A stretch of DNA of 5,129 nt from the NCBI GenBank assembly GCA_947626215.1, contig CANQRJ010000098.1, forward strand, positions 1 to 5,129. Reading direction: 5' to 3'. The DNA is from an uncultured Bacilli bacterium. GTDB taxonomy: Bacteria; Bacillota_I; Bacilli_A; RF39; UBA660. Below the pieces are notes generated by a model. The model saw only the letters and a program-made list of their open reading frames with translations, was not told the DNA's origin and did not search any database. Each line of letters opens with the position of its first letter. The first letter of the stretch is position 1. The position numbers and the translations under genes were made by a program. Positions 1-5,129 of this stretch are shown piece by piece.

Positions 1-500
1 CCTGCCCTAAAAGTATCCGCGGCAATCATCATCACTTTTTTTCCTTCTTTTATATATTTATATGCGAGTTTCGCGATGGTAGTGGTCTTACCGACTCCAT
101 TTACTCCCACCATTAAAATAACCGTAGGTCCTTCACTTGCCTCAAGAATCTTATCGGATAAAGACTCATTATTAACATATATAATAAAAAGCTCATCTAC
201 AATGACTTCGTTTAAATATTTTGTATCCGTAATATTTTCTTTTTTTACACGTTCTTTTAATCTTTCCAAAAAGGAAAATACCGTATTTACTCCAATGTCG
301 GCCATGATTAAAATATTCTCTAATTCATCAAAATATTCATCACTTACTTTGGTATATTTTACTCCTAATAAACTTAACTTCGAAACAAATTCTTCTCTTG
401 TTTTCTCTAACCCTTTTTCATAAGTATCTAATACTTTTTTTTCTTCTTCTTTCGTTTCTTTTTTAGAAACTATACTTTTTAATTTATCAAATAATCCCAT
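1..500 (-). CDS. ftsY: Signal recognition particle receptor FtsY, 3' end cut off by window edge
   Basis: SRP receptor GTPase: it docks the Ffh/4.5S-RNA-ribosome complex at the inner face of the membrane and hands nascent membrane proteins to SecYEG. The visible 166 codons begin MGLFDKLK, a typical short Gram-positive FtsY start without a long acidic A domain. Residues 1 to about 115 form the charged helical N domain, with the conserved ADIG at 67-70. The G domain then opens with the P-loop GVNGVGKTTTIAKLA at 132-146 and reaches DTFRAG at 162-167, where the window ends. DTFRAG is the FtsY form; Ffh has DVYRPAA in this place, so this is FtsY rather than Ffh. The family is usually about 300-330 residues, so roughly half is missing, including the G3-G5 motifs. 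The start ATG at 498-500 is supported by a good ribosome binding site. The gene lies 5 bases after a prepilin-like gene and is probably cotranscribed with it; in many Bacillota ftsY instead follows smc. Confidence 0.96.
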   Translation of the reverse strand, partial: MGLFDKLKSIVSKKETKEEEKKVLDTYEKGLEKTREEFVSKLSLLGVKYTKVSDEYFDELENILIMADIGVNTVFSFLERLKERVKKENITDTKYLNEVIVDELFIIYVNNESLSDKILEASEGPTVILMVGVNGVGKTTTIAKLAYKYIKEGKKVMMIAADTFRA

Positions 501-504
501 TGTA

Positions 505-513
505 ATCACCTTT
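505..513 (-). promoter_or_regulatory. Ribosome binding site of ftsY, overlapping the upstream stop codon
   Basis: Read on the minus strand the bases are AAAGGTGAT, complementary to the 3' end of 16S rRNA. The site ends 4 bases before the ftsY ATG. It contains the TGA stop (506-508) of the pilin-like gene, so a ribosome terminating there sits on the ftsY initiation site. This suggests translational coupling. Confidence 0.75.
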
Positions 514-925
514 CATATGTACACATTTCTTCTGGAACGTAACTTTTTAAAACAGAACTTTTTCCTGATTTTTCTTTATAAACAATAATAGGTCCTACAT
601 CTTCATCACTACATAAATCATTTTTATTTTCAAATAACTCTGATTCTAGAATTTGTGAAACTGTGATTTCTCGGTAGCATTTGTTTTTTAAGGATGTCGT
701 AGGATTTTTAGGATCAAAGCCCTCTGGACAAACATCAAAAAAGTAACGTTTTTGAATAGCAAAACTTAAAGCCGAATCTCCTAAATTTGCAATTTGTTCT
801 TCTAATAATTTATTTCTTTCATTTTCCATTACTGAAAAAATAGAAGATCCTGCAACAAGAGCAAGAATTCCAAGTAAAGCCACCACAGACAAAACTTCAA
901 TCAATGTAAAACCGTTTCTTTTCAT
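506..925 (-). CDS. Type IV prepilin-like / competence pseudopilin-like protein
   Basis: A 139-residue protein with a textbook class III signal: MKRNG, then FTLIEVL. Prepilin peptidase would cut after Gly5, giving Phe+1 (to be N-methylated) and the conserved Glu+5 (residue 10). Residues 6 to about 32 are a hydrophobic helix that serves as both membrane anchor and filament core; a charged amphipathic stretch follows (ENERNKLLEEQ, 34-44). The rest is a small globular head with four cysteines at 66, 83, 105 and 135, which could form two disulfides on the outside of the cell. It would belong to a type IV pilus, a ComG-type DNA-uptake pseudopilus or a related secretion filament. No assembly ATPase, prepilin peptidase or other pilin is in the window, so the system cannot be named and no gene symbol is given. 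The start is the ATG at 923-925, preceded by GGTGAT. The stop overlaps the ribosome binding site of ftsY. Confidence 0.88.
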   Translation of the reverse strand: MKRNGFTLIEVLSVVALLGILALVAGSSIFSVMENERNKLLEEQIANLGDSALSFAIQKRYFFDVCPEGFDPKNPTTSLKNKCYREITVSQILESELFENKNDLCSDEDVGPIIVYKEKSGKSSVLKSYVPEEMCTYER

Positions 926-928
926 GTC

Positions 929-934
929 ATCACC
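929..934 (-). promoter_or_regulatory. Ribosome binding site of the prepilin-like gene
   Basis: GGTGAT on the minus strand lies 3 bases before the ATG, with 7 bases between the GG core and the start. It matches the GGTGAT part of the consensus AAGGAGGTGAT and supports the start giving MKRNG-FTLIE. Confidence 0.55.
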
Positions 935-940
935 ATGATT

Positions 941-949
941 ATTGTACCA
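941..949 (-). promoter_or_regulatory. Candidate extended -10 for the pilin-ftsY unit (weak)
   Basis: The minus strand reads TGGTACAAT, an extended -10 (TG-N-TACAAT) with one mismatch to TATAAT. At 17 bases upstream the -35 position reads only TTACTT (964-969), a poor match. Transcription would start near 934, leaving a leader of about 9 bases, barely enough for the ribosome binding site. The real promoter may therefore lie further upstream, inside the rnj leader or gene. Low confidence. Confidence 0.25.
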
Positions 950-956
950 TTTCTTC

Positions 957-985
957 TAGACAAAAGTAAAGAAAGATGTTATAAT
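957..985 (+). promoter_or_regulatory. Sigma-A type promoter of rnj
   Basis: The -35 is TAGACA (957-962, five of six consensus bases), followed by a 17-base spacer and a perfect TATAAT at 980-985. A TG at 977-978 makes it an extended -10. The predicted transcription start is near 991-993, giving a leader of about 48 bases before the rnj ATG. No operator is obvious. Spacing and match are good enough to expect strong constitutive expression, as suits a housekeeping ribonuclease. Confidence 0.8.
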
Positions 986-988
986 TTC

Positions 989-1019
989 TACTAGCGAGTA
1001 ACTTTTTATTTTTTTATTT
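989..1019 (+). other. Small hairpin plus U-rich tract in the rnj leader
   Basis: Close to the predicted transcript start, TACT (989-992) can pair with AGTA (997-1000) around an AGCG loop. A nearly pure T stretch follows at 1003-1019, broken only by A at 1008 and 1016. The stem has only four pairs, too weak to call a terminator or attenuator. The unstructured U-rich stretch just before the ribosome binding site could aid ribosome entry or be a site of ribonuclease control. Function is inferred only. Confidence 0.3.
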
Positions 1020-1022
1020 ATC

Positions 1023-1030
1023 AAGGAGGA
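1023..1030 (+). promoter_or_regulatory. Strong ribosome binding site of rnj
   Basis: AAGGAGGA with a 9-base spacer before the ATG at 1040. This is close to the full anti-Shine-Dalgarno complement and fixes the rnj start. Confidence 0.85.
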
Positions 1031-1039
1031 AGATTATAT

Positions 1040-2716
1040 ATGCAAGATAAAAAAGATGTAACGTCAGTCGTTGCTTTAGGTGGACTTGGAGAAGTCGGAA
1101 AAAATATGTATGTAGTAAGCCATAACGACGAGATTATTATTATTGATGCCGGAGTTATGTTTCCGGAAGATGATTTAATGGGTATTGACTATGTTATTCA
1201 AGATGTCACATTTCTAAAAGAAAATGAAAGTAAAATTAAAGCCCTTATTATTACTCACGGTCATGAAGATCATATTGGTGGAATTGTTTTTTTACTACAA
1301 AATGTAAATATTCCTACGATTTATGCTCCTGGTATTGCAACCAGTTTGATTCGTCATAAATTAGAAGATAATAATATCAAATATCAAAATTTAGAAACTT
1401 TTCAAAAAGATTCTGTATTAAAATTTAAGTATTTTACAGTGGAATTTGTGACGACTACCCACTCTATTCCAGATAGTTTTGCCATTGTCATTCATACTCC
1501 AAATGGAACCATTTTTGAAACAGGAGATTTTAAATTTGACTTAACACCAGTAGGCCCTATGGCGGATTTACACAAAATCGCGCGTATCGGTTCTGAAGGA
1601 GTCAAATTATTACTTTCAGATAGTACCAATGCTTTATCAGAAGGATTTTCAAAATCAGAATCTTGTGTAGATGAAACATTAAATGATATTATTTCAAGAC
1701 ATTATGGACGTGTAATTATCGCGACTTTTGCTTCTAATATTTATCGTATTAAACATATTGTTGAAACTTGTCGTAAAAATAACCGTTCAATTGTTACTTT
1801 TGGAAGAAGTATGGAAACCAGTATTGATATTGCATTTCAAAATAATTTAATTAAAGATCGAAGTATCTTTATAGACGCCAATAAAGCAAAAACATTAAAA
1901 AGAAATCAAGTATGTATTTTATGTACAGGAAGTCAAGGAGAACCTCTTGCTGCTTTATCAAGAATCGCGAATGGAGTTCATAAACAAATTTCTCTTTTAA
2001 ATGATGATTTAGTTATCTTCTCATCAAAACCAATTCCTGGAAATGCTGCAAGTATTAATCGAATTATCAATAAACTTTATTTGAAAGGTGTAAAAGTATT
2101 TACCAATGAAGAATTTAGTGATATTCATACATCAGGTCACGCGAAAGAAGAAGAATTAAAATTAATGATTCGCCTTGTAAATCCAGAATATTTTATGCCA
2201 ATGCATGGTGAATATAGAATGCTTACGGCTCATAAGTCACTAGCAGAAGACTGTGGAATTCCATCTGAAAACATATTTGTTTGTAAAAATGGAGATGTAA
2301 TCGAACTTGAAAATGGAATTGTAAGACGCGGCGAATCAGTAACAGCAGGAGATGTTTACGTAGATGGTTCTCGTATAGGAGATGTAGGTTCTTCGATTCT
2401 AAAAGAAAGAAAAATCATGAGTCATGATGGAATATTAATGACTATTATTAATATTAATCCTTTAAAAAAACAATTACTTATTAAGCCAAATGTTACAACA
2501 AGAGGGTTTATTATGGTCAATGAAAATGCAGATTTAATTGATAAAATTGAGAAAAAAGTAACATATATAGTAAGAGAAAGTTTTGCAAAAGGAAATTATA
2601 GTTATACCGATTTAAAAGGACAAATCATTTTAGATTTATCCCCTTATATTAGTGCCTTAACAGGAAGGCATCCAATGATTTTACCAGTAATTATGGAAGT
2701 AAGACAAAGCGATTAA
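1040..2716 (+). CDS. rnjA: Ribonuclease J (J1-type), 5'-3' exoribonuclease and endoribonuclease
   Basis: A 558-residue metallo-beta-lactamase/beta-CASP ribonuclease, matching the roughly 555 residues of Bacillus subtilis RNase J1. It degrades RNA from 5'-monophosphate ends and also cuts internally, acting in mRNA turnover and rRNA maturation in the cytoplasm. The start ALGGLGEVGKN (12-22) is diagnostic of the family. The catalytic zinc ligands are visible: HGHEDH at 73-78, His141 in THSIPDS, Asp163 in TGDFKFD, and His389 in MPMHGEYR. The beta-CASP part shows ATFASNI (228-234), FGRSMET (254-260), CTGSQGEP (295-302), SSKPIPGN (328-335) and HTSGHA (363-368). The C-terminal domain ends with RHPMILPVIMEV (543-554), the usual family end. 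The intact HGHEDH and MPMHGEYR favour J1 over J2, whose site is often degenerate. The protein appears complete and active. It has its own promoter, ribosome binding site and terminator, so it is probably monocistronic. It is divergent from pilin-ftsY and convergent with the beta-helix gene. Confidence 0.96.
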   Translation: MQDKKDVTSVVALGGLGEVGKNMYVVSHNDEIIIIDAGVMFPEDDLMGIDYVIQDVTFLKENESKIKALIITHGHEDHIGGIVFLLQNVNIPTIYAPGIATSLIRHKLEDNNIKYQNLETFQKDSVLKFKYFTVEFVTTTHSIPDSFAIVIHTPNGTIFETGDFKFDLTPVGPMADLHKIARIGSEGVKLLLSDSTNALSEGFSKSESCVDETLNDIISRHYGRVIIATFASNIYRIKHIVETCRKNNRSIVTFGRSMETSIDIAFQNNLIKDRSIFIDANKAKTLKRNQVCILCTGSQGEPLAALSRIANGVHKQISLLNDDLVIFSSKPIPGNAASINRIINKLYLKGVKVFTNEEFSDIHTSGHAKEEELKLMIRLVNPEYFMPMHGEYRMLTAHKSLAEDCGIPSENIFVCKNGDVIELENGIVRRGESVTAGDVYVDGSRIGDVGSSILKERKIMSHDGILMTIININPLKKQLLIKPNVTTRGFIMVNENADLIDKIEKKVTYIVRESFAKGNYSYTDLKGQIILDLSPYISALTGRHPMILPVIMEVRQSD

Positions 2717-2734
2717 GCCTTGTCTTTTTATTTT
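2701..2734 (+). terminator. Rho-independent terminator of rnj, overlapping its stop codon
   Basis: AAGACAA (2701-2707) pairs with TTGTCTT (2720-2726), then after an A/C mismatch GC (2709-2710) pairs with GC (2717-2718) around a six-base GATTAA loop. The T run is TTTTTATTTT (2725-2734). The TAA stop (2714-2716) lies in the loop and the left arm encodes the last residues of RNase J. Read leftwards the same stem follows the end of the beta-helix gene, but no T run follows it in that direction, so it is probably efficient only for rnj. Confidence 0.75.
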
Positions 2735-2736
2735 CA

Positions 2737-5129
2737 TTAATTGATTACTTTATCTTGTGGTTTATTATTAGAAACTATGCCACCTGTTTGATTTAATTTT
2801 CCACCGCAACAAACACCGATTCCTCCAGCTAGCTCGCTTCCCGTACAAGTATTATCAATAATATTTCCATTTTCTAAATTAAAAGTTCCATTATTTACAT
2901 CTACTCCACCTGAATTTCCTGTTGCTATATTATTTTGAATGGTTCCTCCTTTCATAGTTAATGTTGCCAATTCACTTACAACAATTCCTGCACCCCATAA
3001 AGCTTCATTATCTTTAATAGTAATATTTGTTATAGTTGCCATAGCATTACTTCCATAAATTTCTATACCACCAGCAAGTGTTGTGGCCCTATTCCCATTA
3101 ATGGTACCACCTGAAAAAGTACAAGTTGAATTATCACAATTAATACCACCCACATTATTGTTTGCAACGTTATTTTGAACTGTGCCGCCTGACATGATAA
3201 ACTGAGTATTCATAATTGTGATTCCACCTCCATATGTTGCTTCATTATTTTGGATTGAGCCACCTTTTAATTCTAACTTGGCCGAAGTATCAGCTGAAAT
3301 TCCACCTCCATAACCAATATCTGATGTAGCTTTATTGTTTTGTATATATCCACTATTAATAGTGCAAGAAGACCGTACACAACCTATTCCACCACCCCAT
3401 CCGTTTGTAACTTTATTATCTTTAACTGTTGCATTAGAATAATTTAACACTGCACCAACGCCTCTTATTTCAATTCCACCACCATTATCTACAGTTGTAT
3501 TAGATGAAATTGTTCCACCTGTAATTGTTGCAGTAGCTTTTACATTTGCTATATCCGATTCAATATATATTCCGCCACCATATTGTTCAGAACTATTTTG
3601 AGTTATAGTTCCTCCACTCATTTTAAAAGAAGAAGGTTGAGCGGAATCATTTGCTATCCAAACCCCTCCACCATTTTGAGTTCCAGTATTTTGGCTTATC
3701 GTTCCACCTGTCATATTCATGGTCCCATTCCAAACAAATACTCCTGCACCATCTCCCAAACTATTAGTTAATTTACTATTTGAAATAGTTCCATTATTTA
3801 AATTTAATGTACTACTATTAACATAAACTCCACCGCCTTGATTGTTTGACGTATTTGATGTAATCGTCGCACCATCAATATTTAACACGCTTTTTTTTGA
3901 TACATTGATTCCTCCACCACTATATTCATTTATATTATTTCCATTTTGAATGGTACAATTATTTCCTAAAGTTAATTTTGTTCCTTCTTCATTTTCATTT
4001 AATAATGGGGCCGTTGATGCCATGTTCTTTCCATCTATTTTTATATTCATAAGGGTCGTCGTACTAGAACCGTTAAAATTTATAATTGAGGCTCCTGTTA
4101 ATTCTGTTCCTCTAGAAATTGTAAATATATTATTCTCATTACTTTTTAATGTTACTGTTTTTCCTGTGGTACCAAACGTTGTGGTTGAATTAGCAGTTAA
4201 ATCTGAAAGTAATATGATATTTCCTCCTGTACTTACCACATTATAAGCTTTGGTAAGTGTTAAAAATGGGTTGCTACTTGATCCTACTCCTGTGGTATCA
4301 TTTCCTTTATTTGAAACATATATATTAGTAAGATTTACATTCACAGTCATACTTGCTTCTTTTTGTAATCCGGATCCATTTGTTACTCTTATAGAAACTG
4401 TATGTTCTCCTGCAGATACATTGGTAAAAGTATAACTTGTTAAACCATTGTACCAATTTCCTGCATTATCTAATCGATATTCTCTTTTACTTATGCCACT
4501 TTCTCCATCACTACTTTCATTGTCTTGGACTGTTATACTATTTCCTGATGGACTAGCAGTAAGTTTTGCTATTGGTGGTGTTTGATCTACTTTTATATCT
4601 GTTGTTACAGATGAACTTTCATTTTGAGCTTGATCTACTGTTTTAAATTCATACGTTGCATTCGTATTACTACTAAATGTCACACTTCCATTTGTGATTT
4701 CGGTCCAATCTCCTGTATTTTGTTCTCTATAATAAGATTTATCAATTTCTCCAAAATCATCTTTTGGAGTTACTGTCACAGTTAAATTGTCTTTCGTCCA
4801 TTCATTATTATGTGGATTATTTACATTGATACTTGGTTTCGTTTTATCTATTTTTACGACTGTTGTTTGTGAAGTACTTTCATTTCCTTGTTTATCTGTC
4901 ACTTTAAATTCATAAGTTTCATTTGTATTAGTATCAAAAGTTACTGTTGCACTTCCATTTTTACCTGTGATTGTTACATTAGGTGTTTCTATTTCAATCC
5001 ATCCTTCTTCATTTTGTTTTTTATAATAGAATTTATCTACTCCACTTATTTCATCTTCTGCTTCTATTGTGATTGTTAAATCATCTTTCGTCCATTCATC
5101 ATTATGTGGATTTGTGACTGTTATACTTG
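2737..5129 (-). CDS. Large surface/secreted protein: Ig-like repeats followed by a parallel beta-helix; N-terminus outside window
   Basis: The frame is open from the TAA at 2737-2739 to the right edge, giving 796 visible codons; the true start and any signal peptide lie beyond 5129. A GTG at 4900-4902 is internal: the residues before it (NETYEFK) continue an Ig-like domain and no ribosome binding site precedes it. Visible residues 1 to about 265 hold Ig-like units with NPHN[DN]EWTKD, YEFK...NES and DKTKPS/DQTPP linkers, as found in bacterial adhesins. From about residue 268, YVSNKGND...NPFLTLTKA is the usual opening of right-handed beta-helix proteins, followed by many GGGI..N...LNL..GTI..N turns. 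The likely role is a cell-surface or released adhesin or carbohydrate-binding protein. No catalytic residues of pectate lyases or other enzymes are recognisable. The protein stops inside a helix turn (GGIVSNNKPQDKVIN) with no LPXTG motif, transmembrane helix or wall-binding module. The family is clear in type; the specific function is unknown. Confidence 0.87.
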   Translation of the reverse strand, partial: SITVTNPHNDEWTKDDLTITIEAEDEISGVDKFYYKKQNEEGWIEIETPNVTITGKNGSATVTFDTNTNETYEFKVTDKQGNESTSQTTVVKIDKTKPSINVNNPHNNEWTKDNLTVTVTPKDDFGEIDKSYYREQNTGDWTEITNGSVTFSSNTNATYEFKTVDQAQNESSSVTTDIKVDQTPPIAKLTASPSGNSITVQDNESSDGESGISKREYRLDNAGNWYNGLTSYTFTNVSAGEHTVSIRVTNGSGLQKEASMTVNVNLTNIYVSNKGNDTTGVGSSSNPFLTLTKAYNVVSTGGNIILLSDLTANSTTTFGTTGKTVTLKSNENNIFTISRGTELTGASIINFNGSSTTTLMNIKIDGKNMASTAPLLNENEEGTKLTLGNNCTIQNGNNINEYSGGGINVSKKSVLNIDGATITSNTSNNQGGGVYVNSSTLNLNNGTISNSKLTNSLGDGAGVFVWNGTMNMTGGTISQNTGTQNGGGVWIANDSAQPSSFKMSGGTITQNSSEQYGGGIYIESDIANVKATATITGGTISSNTTVDNGGGIEIRGVGAVLNYSNATVKDNKVTNGWGGGIGCVRSSCTINSGYIQNNKATSDIGYGGGISADTSAKLELKGGSIQNNEATYGGGITIMNTQFIMSGGTVQNNVANNNVGGINCDNSTCTFSGGTINGNRATTLAGGIEIYGSNAMATITNITIKDNEALWGAGIVVSELATLTMKGGTIQNNIATGNSGGVDVNNGTFNLENGNIIDNTCTGSELAGGIGVCCGGKLNQTGGIVSNNKPQDKVIN
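2764..3918 (-). repeat. 14-turn degenerate beta-helix repeat region
   Basis: Fourteen glycine turns (GGGI, GGGV, GAGV, VGGI, AGGI and similar) recur every 26-32 residues. Each is followed by an alternating strand, an (S/G)GGTI-like strand and a Q/SNN turn, for example GGTISQN, GGTITQN, GGTISSN, GGSIQNN, GGTVQNN, GGTINGN and GGTIQNN. This is the pattern of a right-handed parallel beta-helix with asparagine-rich turns. The repeats are degenerate at DNA level, so this is an old expansion under protein-level selection. Confidence 0.8.
4327..4572 (-). other. Third, divergent Ig-like domain before the beta-helix
   Basis: Encodes the stretch after DQTPP: a unit with SGISKREYRLDNAGNWYNG, then a TFTNVSAGEHTVSIRVTN strand pair, ending ASMTVNVN. 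The YRLD..G.WYNG...YTFTNVSAGEHTV pattern is typical of bacterial Ig/FN3-like modules in surface proteins. It differs clearly from the two preceding units and joins directly to the beta-helix opening. Confidence 0.6.
4573..5129 (-). repeat. Tandem Ig-like units in the surface protein
   Basis: Two adjacent coding repeats begin at 5112 and 4818 (minus strand), 294 bases or 98 codons apart. Both start NPHN(D/N)EWTKD(D/N)LT and share DK.YY..QN....W.EI, VTF..NTN.TYEFK and NES. The second lacks about 12 residues present in the first (around PNVTITGKNGSA). The DNA is nearly identical at the unit start, where the 20 bases ending at 5110 and at 4816 differ at one position, and it diverges afterwards. 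More units probably lie upstream, beyond the window. Confidence 0.75.

Noticed and set aside
76..423. Plus-strand open frame of 115 codons
   Set aside because: It lies entirely antisense to ftsY, whose frame carries clear FtsY motifs, and the peptide shows no recognisable domain.
922..936. Four-codon leader peptide (ATG GTG ATG ACA TGA) overlapping the pilin start
   Set aside because: It is too short to judge. The ATGs arise from the GGTGATGACATG ribosome-binding-site context and there is no separate ribosome binding site for it.
2764..3918. CRISPR-like periodicity in the repetitive region
   Set aside because: The repeat is at protein level (26-32 codons), degenerate in DNA, and lies within one continuous reading frame with beta-helix signatures.
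3583..4435. Three plus-strand open frames (3583-3771, 3950-4246, 4250-4435)
   Set aside because: All are antisense to the repeat-rich beta-helix gene and have no convincing protein pattern; they are shadows of its biased codons.
4900..4902. GTG as the start of the large minus-strand protein (721 residues)
   Set aside because: The frame remains open for 75 more codons to the window edge and encodes a matching Ig-like unit, and no ribosome binding site is present. The gene is partial, not a 721-residue protein.
4888..5079. Plus-strand open frame of 63 codons rich in Phe, Ile and Cys
   Set aside because: It is antisense to the Ig-like coding repeats. Its hydrophobic look comes from the complement of Lys/Glu/Asn-rich codons.

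Overview
The window is AT-rich bacterial DNA that looks like a low-GC Gram-positive organism (Bacillota, Bacilli-like; the style of the surface protein suggests an uncultured gut lineage). The reasons are an RNase J of the J1 type, strong AAGGAGG/GGTGAT-type ribosome binding sites, a promoter close to sigma-A consensus, and a surface protein built from Ig-like repeats plus a right-handed beta-helix. TGA is used as a stop codon (end of the pilin gene) and tryptophan is TGG, so the standard bacterial code fits better than the Mycoplasma code. The species cannot be named from the sequence.

Layout from left to right. (1) Positions 1-925, minus strand: a two-gene unit in which a small type IV prepilin-like gene is followed, 5 bases after its stop, by ftsY, the signal recognition particle receptor. 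ftsY runs off the left edge after 166 codons. (2) Positions 926-1039: a short divergent intergenic region with a strong rightward promoter (TAGACA-N17-TATAAT with an extended TG) and a much weaker leftward candidate. (3) Positions 1040-2716, plus strand: a complete rnjA-type ribonuclease J gene, closed by a hairpin terminator whose loop contains the stop codon. (4) Positions 2737-5129, minus strand: the 3' part of a large surface or secreted protein gene, converging on rnj with a 20-base gap. Its reading frame stays open to the right edge, so its N-terminus lies outside the window.

The minus-strand unit concerns protein export: FtsY brings ribosomes making membrane proteins to the membrane, and the pilin is itself an exported substrate. 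RNase J is a housekeeping 5'-3' exonuclease/endonuclease for RNA. The large protein has two closely related Ig-like units (98-residue offset), a third divergent Ig-like unit, then a long beta-helix with 14 GG(G)-I turns of 26-32 residues. It ends directly in the helix, with no visible sortase motif or membrane anchor.

I see no RNA genes, insertion sequences, CRISPR array or defence system. The points most worth a second look are the pilin-ftsY coupling, the anchorless end of the beta-helix protein, and the matched cysteine pairs in its turns.
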